The notes under the pieces: model-generated
What the model was told of the DNA's origin: nothing
What the model saw: the letters and a program-made list of their open reading frames with translations, nothing else
Database searches by the model: none
Part shown: positions 41,237 through 49,379 of the stretch, piece by piece
Numbering within the stretch: the stretch's first letter is position 1
Layout of the letters: each line of letters starts with the position of its first letter
Assembly (NCBI RefSeq): GCF_015533855.1
Contig: NZ_AP024154.1
Location: 3,664,501-3,728,500, forward strand
Direction: 5' to 3'
Length of the DNA stretch: 64,000 bases
Source of the DNA: Echinicola sp. 20G
Lineage (GTDB): Bacteria; Bacteroidota; Bacteroidia; Cytophagales; Cyclobacteriaceae
Made by a program: the position numbers and the translations under genes

Positions 41237-42586
41237 TTATAGATCGCCCTCTTGAAGCATTTTATAAATTGTGCTTTTGCCAATGTCCAATTGTTTGGCA
41301 GTACTCATGACATCATTGTTGTTCTTTTCTAAGTAGTATTTGATAATATCCCGAGTGTGTTCTTTCAGGGATTTTTGTTCCACCAAAAACATATCCTCTT
41401 TGGCAATATTATTAAAAGAAATATCTTCAGCTTTAATCTCTTCTTCATTGGACATGACTATGGCCAATTCTATAATGGCTTTAAGTTCCCTGACATTACC
41501 TGGGTATTGATATTTTAATAGTTTTTCTTTGGCTCCTTTACTCATGCCAATTGAAGGTATTTGATTGTCCTTGGTGAAGGCATCAATAAAAAATTTAGCT
41601 AAGATTAAGACATCATTCTCTCTCTCTCTAAGTGGGGGAAGAGATATGGGCAGGCCCATTACCCTGTAAAACAAATCTTCACGAAATTCATTGTTTTTGA
41701 CCTTTTCTGCTAAGTTTTGGTGGGTGGCCACGATGATTCTTACATCAAGTTTGACTTTTTCATTGCCCCCGACCCGGGTCACTTCCCGCTCTTGAAGTAC
41801 TCTCAATAATTTGCTTTGATTGTTGAGATCAAGCTCAGCGATCTCGTCCAGAAAGATAGTTCCTCCCTCGGCTTCTTCAAATTTTCCGATTTTTCGAGTA
41901 AGCGCTCCTGTGAAAGCTCCTTTTTCATGGCCAAAGAGCTCACTTTCAATGAGCTCTTTAGGGATAGCAGCCATGTTAACTGCTACGAAGTTCTTTTTCT
42001 TCCTTTTACTATTATAATGTATTGCTTTGGCGACAACTTCTTTTCCGGTTCCTGTTTCGCCTGTGATCGAAACATTAATGTTGGTTTTAATTGCTTTTTC
42101 GATCAGCGTAAAGACTTTTTGTAGAGATGCGCTATTGCCAATTATTGAATTCTGAAAAGTAAATTTTTGGCCTAACTCTTCTTTTAAGCTTTCAACTTCT
42201 TCTTTTAAACTTTGATTTTCTCTTATCCTTATAATGCTGTTCCATAGTAAATCTTTGGTAGCATCATCTTTAAGTAAATAATCACTTACTCCCATTTTCA
42301 AGAGTTTGACTGCTACTGCAATGTCTTCTTGTGAACTGATGACAATAACTGGAAGTTCTGGAGAAGCATTTCGAATTTTTCTATACAAATCATCTCCTTT
42401 CATATCAGGAAGAGAAAAGTCTAGAGTGATCAAGTCAGGCTTTAAGTGCAAATGACTAAGAAGGTCCTTTCCTGTTTCGAATTTTCTGACCTCGTAGTCA
42501 GGATTCAATCCTAAATGGTATTCCAAAATTTGTCCGTACCATGGGTCATCTTCTACTATAAAAATTTTAAAACCGCTAGCTTTCAT
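41237..42586 (-). CDS. Sigma-54-dependent NtrC-family response regulator
   Basis: A 449-residue regulator from the ATG at 42586 ([18 protein letters not shown]); the longer frame adds 38 unrelated hydrophobic residues and would cover a dyad site. The receiver domain has its Asp near 56 (LITLDFSLP). The AAA+ domain has Walker A GETGTGKE (~178), the sigma-54 contact loop GAFTGA (~225) and [14 protein letters not shown] Fis-type helix-turn-helix ends the protein ([20 protein letters not shown]). It should activate sigma-54 promoters when phosphorylated. Its neighbours are H-NOX/kinase on one side and divergent glycan genes on the other. Confidence 0.95.
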   Translation of the reverse strand: MKASGFKIFIVEDDPWYGQILEYHLGLNPDYEVRKFETGKDLLSHLHLKPDLITLDFSLPDMKGDDLYRKIRNASPELPVIVISSQEDIAVAVKLLKMGVSDYLLKDDATKDLLWNSIIRIRENQSLKEEVESLKEELGQKFTFQNSIIGNSASLQKVFTLIEKAIKTNINVSITGETGTGKEVVAKAIHYNSKRKKKNFVAVNMAAIPKELIESELFGHEKGAFTGALTRKIGKFEEAEGGTIFLDEIAELDLNNQSKLLRVLQEREVTRVGGNEKVKLDVRIIVATHQNLAEKVKNNEFREDLFYRVMGLPISLPPLRERENDVLILAKFFIDAFTKDNQIPSIGMSKGAKEKLLKYQYPGNVRELKAIIELAIVMSNEEEIKAEDISFNNIAKEDMFLVEQKSLKEHTRDIIKYYLEKNNNDVMSTAKQLDIGKSTIYKMLQEGDL

Positions 42587-42676
42587 GCTCCAAATAAAAA
42601 TTAAAATTTCTGTGGTGTTTCTGTCATCTAATATATAAAAAATTAGAAGGAACTCTAGTACAGAAATTAGAATGAA

Positions 42677-42691
42677 TTCCATTTTTTGGAA
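42677..42691. promoter_or_regulatory. Dyad site D between the sigma-54 regulator and the glycan operon
   Basis: TTCCA-TTTTT-TGGAA, sharing an 18-base identical stretch with site A (36461-36478). It lies 91 bases before the regulator start and 138 bases before the GT2 start, a typical enhancer distance for either gene. Confidence 0.65.
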
Positions 42692-42828
42692 AAAAGGCAC
42701 AATTTTATTTTTATAAAATTCTGAAAATCAACTATTTAAGTTTTGGTATTCAATTGGGTATAAGGTTTTATGTCAGTGATTTGTTGCTGAAATATTTAAA
42801 TGAAAGATTTATCTAAAGCCATTTAGTC

Positions 42829-43650
42829 ATGAACAACATCCTCAAGGAGAATTTCCAAAAATTTGCGATCGTAGTACCATGCTACAATGAAGAAAATAGA
42901 TTTCCTTACCACCACTTTTTGACATTTGCAAAAATGAATCCAGATGTTCTCTTGTGTTTTGTTAATGATGGAAGCAAAGATAATACTGCAGGAGTACTAA
43001 GAGGCATTCAGTTACAATCTACAGAAAATATTGTTGTTTTAAACCAAAAGAAAAATTCAGGTAAATCAGCTGCAGTAAGACATGGTATGTTGTATATACA
43101 TGCTAAATATCCAGTACAACTACTGGGTTTTTTAGATGCTGATTTAGCAACTACCCCTGAAGAATGGTTGCAGATGGCTCAATACAAAGAGAACTATCCC
43201 AAGTTTGGGGCTATTGTAGGAAGTAGAATTCAAAGGCTTGGAGCCGAAATAAAAAGAGATGACAATAGGTCACTTTTAAGCAATATTGTCAAAAGAGCCA
43301 TCAAAGGAATTTTAAAAACCAATTTCCAGGATACTCAGTGTGGTGCAAAAATCTTTCATAGAAGCTTAGTCCCTTATCTATTCAGTGAGCCTTTTAGAAC
43401 ACCTTGGTTATTTGATGTAGAAATTTTTCTGCGACTACAGCAGAAATTTGGAAAAACCACCCTTCAAAAAGGTGTTTTGGAATTTCCATTGATGCAGTGG
43501 ACAGAAATAGGTGGGTCAAAATTAAAATTTAAAGATTCTTTCAAAATTCCATTTCAGTTGTTCCAGCTTTATTACACTTATCGGGTTGCACCATCTTTGG
43601 TTTCAAAACAGGATTCAGCTCCACTCATGACAAGAAAAGTTACCCATTAA
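42829..43650 (+). CDS. GT2 glycosyltransferase, polyprenyl-phosphate sugar synthase-like
   Basis: A 273-residue family 2 glycosyltransferase. It has VVPCYNEENRFPYHHFLTF at the start, FVNDGSKDNT, NSGKSAAVRHGM and the DxD-type FLDADLATTPEEW. DTQCGAKIFHRSLVPYLFSEP and TPWLFDVEIFLRLQ are hallmarks of dolichyl/undecaprenyl-phosphate glucose or mannose synthases. The C-terminal membrane anchor of GtrB is missing, so it would be peripheral. It is the first gene of the glycan cluster and divergent from the sigma-54 regulator. The probable product is a lipid-phosphate sugar donor. The sugar is not known. Confidence 0.85.
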   Translation: MNNILKENFQKFAIVVPCYNEENRFPYHHFLTFAKMNPDVLLCFVNDGSKDNTAGVLRGIQLQSTENIVVLNQKKNSGKSAAVRHGMLYIHAKYPVQLLGFLDADLATTPEEWLQMAQYKENYPKFGAIVGSRIQRLGAEIKRDDNRSLLSNIVKRAIKGILKTNFQDTQCGAKIFHRSLVPYLFSEPFRTPWLFDVEIFLRLQQKFGKTTLQKGVLEFPLMQWTEIGGSKLKFKDSFKIPFQLFQLYYTYRVAPSLVSKQDSAPLMTRKVTH

Positions 43651-43742
43651 ATATCTCTTGAGGATAAACACTTAAAGTTGTGCGATGAAAAAGTTGACTT
43701 ATCACCCTAAAATAGTCGATGCAATTACACTTTAAGCTATGT

Positions 43743-43771
43743 CTTGATCGGGGCCTCGGCCCCGACTCAAG
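43743..43771. repeat. GC-rich hairpin between the GT2 and ManC-like genes
   Basis: CTTGA-T-CGGGGCC/GGCCCCG-AC-TCAAG is a strong stem in otherwise AT-rich DNA, followed on the plus strand by CTTTTAC. It could be a partial terminator or an mRNA-stabilising element inside the operon, or a small dispersed repeat. Confidence 0.45.
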
Positions 43772-43821
43772 CTTTTACAATAAAACCCAAAATAGCTTTA
43801 AAATCTATTAAAGGAAAAATT

Positions 43822-44928
43822 ATGAAAAATACTAAACCGTATCAACCTTCCCATAGTTATGTGGTCATTTTGGCTGGAGGAGAAGATAATAATTTTTGGC
43901 CAATTAGCCGTTCCAATTATCCTAAGCAGTTTTTAGATATTTTAAATACTGGTGAAACCCTTATTCAAGCTACCCTAAGAAGGTTTCAAGAATTTATCCC
44001 TACAGAAAATATTTATGTGATTACTTTAGAAGATTATATACCAATAGTAACTGAACAGTTGCCTAAGCTTGCTCAAGAAAACATTATTAGTGAGCCTGAA
44101 AGAAAGAATACGGCAGCCAGCATCACTTATATTAGTTCAAAATTGAATCAGTTAGATAAGGATGCAAACCTTATCGTTGCACCTGCTGATCACATAATTG
44201 GTGATGAGAAGACTTTTCAGGATAACTGTAAGAATGGGTTGCATTTTACTGCCAAATATGATGTTTTATTAACTCTTGGAATAGAGGCAACTCATCCAGA
44301 TTCCAAGTATGGATATATTCATTTTGGCCATGAGATTGTAGGAGATGAAGATGTTTTAGAGGTTTATCAATTTATTGAAAAACCGGATGTGGATACTTCC
44401 AGAATGTTTTTAGAAGCTGGAAATATTCTTTGGAATTCTGGAGTTTTCATCTGGAAAGTGTCCGCTTTACTGCAGGCAATGGCGGAATTCCAGCCTTCTA
44501 TTTTTCAGCTTTTTGACAAAGTGAAGAGGTCCTTAAATACCTCTATCGAAAGGTCAGTTATCAAGCAAGTATATCAAAAATGTGCTTCAATATCTATTGA
44601 ATATGCCATCATGGAATACGCCAGGAATGTTTATGTGATTCCATCGAATTTTAAATGGAATGACCTAGGCACATGGACTCATGCTTATGAAAGGTTTCAA
44701 AAAGACAGCTTATCTAATGCAATGAATGATTCAAATATTATTGCTAAAGATTCTTCAAATTGCGTGATTCAATCCCATGATAAGAAGCTTTTTGTGATTG
44801 GAGGTGTTCATGACTTGATTATTGTTAATACTCCAGATGCTTTGATGGTGTGCCACAAGAATAAGGAAAGTGAAGTAAAGGAGTATTTCAATGCGGTAAA
44901 GCAAGAAAAAGGCAATTCCTATTTATAA
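43822..44928 (+). CDS. ManC-like mannose-1-phosphate guanylyltransferase homologue, degenerate loop
   Basis: A 368-residue protein from the ATG at 43822 (an upstream in-frame start adds 26 unlikely residues). It is full length for the guanylyltransferase domain and keeps SRSNYPKQFLD, SEPERKNTAASI, LIVAPADHII, FIEKPD, ILWNSGVFIW and FKWNDLGTW. The N-terminal nucleotide signature, normally GGxGxRxWP, reads AGGEDNNFWP (residues 18-27). The second Gly is Asp and the catalytic Arg is Asn. It may be inactive, altered in substrate, or regulatory like eukaryotic GMPPA. The fold assignment is secure and the activity is not. Confidence 0.85.
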   Translation: MKNTKPYQPSHSYVVILAGGEDNNFWPISRSNYPKQFLDILNTGETLIQATLRRFQEFIPTENIYVITLEDYIPIVTEQLPKLAQENIISEPERKNTAASITYISSKLNQLDKDANLIVAPADHIIGDEKTFQDNCKNGLHFTAKYDVLLTLGIEATHPDSKYGYIHFGHEIVGDEDVLEVYQFIEKPDVDTSRMFLEAGNILWNSGVFIWKVSALLQAMAEFQPSIFQLFDKVKRSLNTSIERSVIKQVYQKCASISIEYAIMEYARNVYVIPSNFKWNDLGTWTHAYERFQKDSLSNAMNDSNIIAKDSSNCVIQSHDKKLFVIGGVHDLIIVNTPDALMVCHKNKESEVKEYFNAVKQEKGNSYL

Positions 44929-44963
44929 TTTTCACCTGACAGCAACTAAAACCAATAGTAATC

Positions 44964-47900
44964 TTGAATAGCATTGAGCAAAACATTTGGAATGACTATT
45001 TGGGTAAAAAATTACTCTTAGTGGCGATGTCCATAGCATTGTTAACACATGGTGTGATAGGGTATTTCACCCTTCCCCAAACCTACGATGCCTATGTTCA
45101 CATGTTTTTTGCGGATCACTATTCGAGATTTTGGTTTGAGCCATGGGATTACCGGTGGTATACTGGTTTTTTGACCGTTAGCTATCCACCCTTATTACAC
45201 CAGATGATAGCTTTGATCAGCAAGGTGTTTCCATTAAAGGTGGCCTTTTGTATTGCTGGTATGTTTGTCTTTGAAATTTTAATAGTCGGAGTATATCGCT
45301 TCTCAAAAATTTTCTTTGACAAAACCACAGCGGGGGTAGCGGCTCTTTTAGCAGTGATGTTGTCTTCTATTGTGGAAACTCTTCATGTTTATGGACAGCT
45401 GCCTACCTTGACCGGCTTAGCTTTCCTTTTAAATGCTTTACCTTTTTTGTATCAATATATGATTAAAAGTAAATCAATATACTTGATCATGGCTTTGTCT
45501 TTTTTAGCTGTTGTAATTTGTTCACACCATGTCACAGCTATTTTTGGAATGGTTTTCTTTATTGCTCCGGTGTTGTTTATGGGAATAGTGGATGGGTCGC
45601 CAGCATTGAGTAAAATGAAGTTTTCTTGGAATTTTGTCAAATTGGCTCTTCGTGGGATTTGGTCTAAGAAATATCAAATTATTTTATTTGCCACCCTGAT
45701 GATCATCATGGCCATCAGTCTGATCTTCCCTTATTGGTATTGGAGTAAAACGGACCCCATTGCTCAAGTATCGATACCTCATGGTTCAAGAGATAATTTT
45801 CTGGATCAAACATCCTCAGGATTGATATTTTATGTTATTCCTTTAGCATTGATATTTGGCTTGCTACCTGCCATATCTTATATTATTTTCAAAAGAACCC
45901 GGTTTATCGGTTGGTTATTGTCTTTTTATGGTTGTTTGTTACTTGGTAGTGGAGGTACCACTCCATTGCCCAAAATGATGCTAGGAGAGCATGCTTTTAA
46001 TATCCTCACATTGGATAGGTTTGGCTTTTGGGCTTCGGTTATTGCAATTCCTTTTATGGCCAAGTTTATTTTATCATTCCTTTCAGGTACAGTTAGGGAT
46101 TTTTGGGTAAAAAAGCATAAAAGTTCTGTACACTTTGTGCTATGTGGATTAAACGGATTGGCATATATCCTCTTTATCATTTATATATTTCATTTGGCGA
46201 GTTTCAGACCCTTGCAGCCTAAAGCTGTGGATATCCAGCCTATGCTTAACTTTCTTAATAGGGATGAGCACATGAGATGGCGGTTCATGACTTTGGGTTT
46301 TGGAGACCAGATGGCATGGCTCAGTTCAAATACGATGGCAGCAACAGTTGATGGCAATTATCACTCTGCGCGAAGACTTCCGGAAATGACATCAAGACCC
46401 GTAGAACGCTTGGAGAATGCCAAGTACTTGGGAGAGGAGGGCTTAGCCTCATTGAAAGATTTCTTGACTAAATCCGAAAAATACAGCCTTAAATATATTT
46501 TCAGCAATGACCGTTTCTATGACCCTTTGCTTTATTACACTGGTTGGAATAGAAATATATTGTTGGAGAATGGAATTATGGTTTGGGAAAAAGGTAATAT
46601 TAGCACCATCAAACCAGTAAAGCCAAAGGAGCTACAGCCGTTTCTTAAATATGCATGGGGCATTATTCCCATAAGTAGCTTGGTCCTAATGATATTGCTG
46701 ACTACCTTTTACATGGTAAGGTATAAACAGCAAATATACTTAGAGTCAGAAACATATGAAGATGACTTCTATCCAAAATCAGTCATTTATGCCACTTCTT
46801 TCTTACCTGTTTTCTTCTTTACCATTTTCCTGATTTATGTAACCTATGAACTGTTATTGTTGGATAAACAAAAGGATCCGGAAACAACTATTGTCAACTT
46901 TTACAATGAATTAGACTTTCAACGATTTGAAAATGCACATAATTTCTTTGAGCCTTCATTGACATACACCTTAGATCAGTATTTATTGGAAAAATCAGTT
47001 CAAGATGGGGGACTACTGCCTTCATATGCCAAACTGGACAGTATTGCTGTAAAAACTATTGAGGAAAAGGATCATAAAGCCAAGACAGTGGTGCATACTC
47101 AATGGAGAACTTCTCTAGGGTATCAGCAACAAATTGATTCTTTGGAATTAGTGCAACTTCAGGGGAAATGGTATATCGTACCACCAAAGTTTGAATTGGA
47201 GGTTCCTGAGGAGCAAATTCATAGTTATACCTATACCTTGTTTAAAAAAATGGGAAAAAGGGTTATTTCCAGTTTTCCCACAGTTAAAGATGACAGAGTA
47301 AAAAAGCCTTTTGCAGCAATTCTTCAAGCTAACTTAATTAAAGAAGGAGAGAACGGTCATTTGACAGGAGAGATTTTAAACGCGGACGATATTCCCATCA
47401 ATATAGCCTTAAAGGCTACTGTGACTTTTGAGAATGGAGAGAAAGAGGCTTATTTCCCAGGTACAGGCATGCATTACAACCTTTCGCCTAAAGCAACTAC
47501 CTATTTCCAAATTGACCTTAATAGTACCTCCATGCAGGATCTTAGGAGTATAAGCCATATAGATTTGGAGGTGGAAACTGATATTAGTGAGCGGGGTTAT
47601 ATTCATGGTGGAACAGTAGGTTTTGAAGTGAGCGCCCTAGATGCTTCTCAAGTCGCCGTTAAGGCAGAAGTAACCAATGAGTTGACGACCCAGATCAATA
47701 TCCCTGGAATATTAATAGCAGAAAAAGATAAAGGGGGAAGAATATGGAAAGTTGAACTAGCTGTCCATCAAAAATCTATTCGGACAGGACTTAAAAAGAG
47801 CTTTACCATTCCTTTTGAAAGAATTCAGATGCATGCTGAACTGTTGGATAATGATTTAATCAGTTACTATGTAAATGGGCAGAAAAGGGCACATTTTCAG

Positions 47901-47987
47901 CCTGTAATTGATGAGTCAGCAAACAGGCATCTTGGAATCAGTATCATGTCTCATGGCTTTTTAGCCAATGAAATTTATTTGCAATGA
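44964..47987 (+). CDS. Large GT-C-like membrane protein with periplasmic domains
   Basis: A 1,007-residue protein. The best start is a TTG at 44964; the next ATG is at 45027. Residues ~15-620 hold about 12 membrane helices with a first loop (TYDAYVHMFFADHYSRFWFEPW, then WYTGFLTVSYPPLLHQM) like that of GT-C glycosyltransferases or the PTPS-related membrane family. Another helix pair lies near 565-640. Residues ~645-770 look like an NTF2-like domain (PETTIVNFYNELDFQRFENAHNFF...LQGKWYIVPPKF). The last ~230 residues are predicted beta-rich (an Ig-like domain and a lectin-like end). It may transfer a lipid-linked sugar to a surface glycan outside the membrane. No close family is recognised with certainty. 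Confidence 0.6.
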   Translation: MNSIEQNIWNDYLGKKLLLVAMSIALLTHGVIGYFTLPQTYDAYVHMFFADHYSRFWFEPWDYRWYTGFLTVSYPPLLHQMIALISKVFPLKVAFCIAGMFVFEILIVGVYRFSKIFFDKTTAGVAALLAVMLSSIVETLHVYGQLPTLTGLAFLLNALPFLYQYMIKSKSIYLIMALSFLAVVICSHHVTAIFGMVFFIAPVLFMGIVDGSPALSKMKFSWNFVKLALRGIWSKKYQIILFATLMIIMAISLIFPYWYWSKTDPIAQVSIPHGSRDNFLDQTSSGLIFYVIPLALIFGLLPAISYIIFKRTRFIGWLLSFYGCLLLGSGGTTPLPKMMLGEHAFNILTLDRFGFWASVIAIPFMAKFILSFLSGTVRDFWVKKHKSSVHFVLCGLNGLAYILFIIYIFHLASFRPLQPKAVDIQPMLNFLNRDEHMRWRFMTLGFGDQMAWLSSNTMAATVDGNYHSARRLPEMTSRPVERLENAKYLGEEGLASLKDFLTKSEKYSLKYIFSNDRFYDPLLYYTGWNRNILLENGIMVWEKGNISTIKPVKPKELQPFLKYAWGIIPISSLVLMILLTTFYMVRYKQQIYLESETYEDDFYPKSVIYATSFLPVFFFTIFLIYVTYELLLLDKQKDPETTIVNFYNELDFQRFENAHNFFEPSLTYTLDQYLLEKSVQDGGLLPSYAKLDSIAVKTIEEKDHKAKTVVHTQWRTSLGYQQQIDSLELVQLQGKWYIVPPKFELEVPEEQIHSYTYTLFKKMGKRVISSFPTVKDDRVKKPFAAILQANLIKEGENGHLTGEILNADDIPINIALKATVTFENGEKEAYFPGTGMHYNLSPKATTYFQIDLNSTSMQDLRSISHIDLEVETDISERGYIHGGTVGFEVSALDASQVAVKAEVTNELTTQINIPGILIAEKDKGGRIWKVELAVHQKSIRTGLKKSFTIPFERIQMHAELLDNDLISYYVNGQKRAHFQPVIDESANRHLGISIMSHGFLANEIYLQ

Positions 47988-48802
47988 AAAAGATATTATA
48001 CCTAATCGTTGCTGCAGGGATTATTTGGGGAAGTTGTTCTGTTCCACCAATCAATGAGCCAATTTGGTTAAACAAGCAAAATAGGTTGAACGAAGCTTCG
48101 TTTCCTTTGAGTTTTAAGATTGAAGGTGAGGCATGGGAAGCTATACTTTATTCCTCCATCCAACCCATTCTTCTTACCGGAACTTTTAGATCAGGTATGC
48201 TCGATCTAGAGTTTCCTCAAGGGACAAAAATCATTGCCGGTCCTGCCAATCTAGTGGTTTACAATGGGAAAAAAACTTTCTATTATCCAATTTGGATTGA
48301 TTTAGATTCTTGCAGGATTGATCAAGTGGAGTTTCGATCACCAAAGACCGTCAACACAGATTCTGTTTTACGGCATCAGCAGCTCCTATATAAAATAGAT
48401 GAAGTAGGGAACTTAAGAAAAATGAATAACGATGCCTGGTTTGAGGAACAAGAGATCGAATTAGAAGAGAAAGCTGGTGTTTACCAAACGAAATTGGAAG
48501 ACCCACTAAAATCTTTCTATGTCCAGTCTGGAAGTCCTGTAGAAATACCTTTTGAGTTGATCTATATAGAGGGTGTGGCAAATAGGGAATTAGTAGCAGG
48601 TCCAATGGTTGATAAATATGGAAATCTTCTTGCAGATGGTACTTTAGTCAAGGTTGAGCTTCGAAATGGTTCCAAAACTTGGTTGAGAGAATTGTACTCC
48701 AAAAATGGAGTGGCCAAAATGACATTGGAGAAAGGATTGTTTCGTAAATGCGAAGCATTAGCCAAGGTATATCAAGTTCAATCTAAGGTTATTAAAATTT
48801 AA
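47984..48802 (+). CDS. Lipoprotein of unknown function in the glycan cluster
   Basis: A 272-residue protein with a lipobox (IIWGSC at residues ~13-18), so it is membrane-anchored outside the cytoplasm. The ATG overlaps the stop of the large membrane protein by 4 bases (ATGA), so the two are translationally coupled and probably form a complex. The mature part is predicted mostly beta (FPLSFKIEGEAWEAILYSS; KTWLRELYSKNGVAKMTLEKGLF). No known domain is recognised. Confidence 0.75.
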   Translation: MKKILYLIVAAGIIWGSCSVPPINEPIWLNKQNRLNEASFPLSFKIEGEAWEAILYSSIQPILLTGTFRSGMLDLEFPQGTKIIAGPANLVVYNGKKTFYYPIWIDLDSCRIDQVEFRSPKTVNTDSVLRHQQLLYKIDEVGNLRKMNNDAWFEEQEIELEEKAGVYQTKLEDPLKSFYVQSGSPVEIPFELIYIEGVANRELVAGPMVDKYGNLLADGTLVKVELRNGSKTWLRELYSKNGVAKMTLEKGLFRKCEALAKVYQVQSKVIKI

Positions 48803-48807
48803 CAGCC

Positions 48808-49377
48808 ATGATGAAAGTACTATTTGTTGGATTTATGCTTTTGATAACGCTTTTATTTTACGTCATGGGAAATGGAAGAGTTAAAGAGTCTGTGCTGCCG
48901 ATTTTTCTTCAAGAGGATGAGATTGTTGAACAACATCAAACTCAAGTTGAAATTACCGTTCATTCGAAGTATAAGCCAAATGCCTCTCAATTGGAACAGT
49001 TTAGACAGGACTATTCTGGAGTTTGGGCACACTTAAATCACCTTTATAGGACCAATGATGTAGTTGCTGGAAAGGAATTCTACACAGAGTCTTGGTTTAG
49101 ACAGTTGGCCACTAAACAAGTAAAAACAATGGAAAGTGGGATTCAACGAAAAGATTTATTTCATGATGTTCATTTGATGAACTGGTCCGCTGATGGTCTG
49201 GTATGCACTATAGTGGATAGTACTGCAGTTTTGGAATATGATTTTCCAAAAGTTGGAAAAAAATTCACACTGTCGACGGTGGCAATGGTCTTATTGTATC
49301 AAGGAGACCATTGGAGAATAGATGGCATAAGATTTATTGACGAAAAAGAAATTATAGCATCAAAAATATTAAGATAA
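48808..49377 (+). CDS. Membrane-anchored protein of unknown function, NTF2-like pattern
   Basis: A 189-residue protein with one N-terminal helix (VLFVGFMLLITLLFYVMG) and a soluble outside part. Residues ~60-180 (SGVWAHLNHLYRTNDVVAGKEFYTESWFRQL ... TLSTVAMVLLYQGDHWRIDGIRFI) resemble the NTF2-like domain of the large membrane protein two genes upstream, though only in outline. It starts 5 bases after the lipoprotein gene and ends 2 bases before the GT4 gene, so it belongs to the operon. Role unknown. Confidence 0.7.
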   Translation: MMKVLFVGFMLLITLLFYVMGNGRVKESVLPIFLQEDEIVEQHQTQVEITVHSKYKPNASQLEQFRQDYSGVWAHLNHLYRTNDVVAGKEFYTESWFRQLATKQVKTMESGIQRKDLFHDVHLMNWSADGLVCTIVDSTAVLEYDFPKVGKKFTLSTVAMVLLYQGDHWRIDGIRFIDEKEIIASKILR

Positions 49378-49379
49378 CC

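Noticed and set aside
42744..42758. TGGTAT-N5-TGGG as a sigma-54 promoter for the glycan operon
   Set aside because: The -12 box lacks the conserved TTGC and the -24 box is imperfect, so the match is too weak to call.
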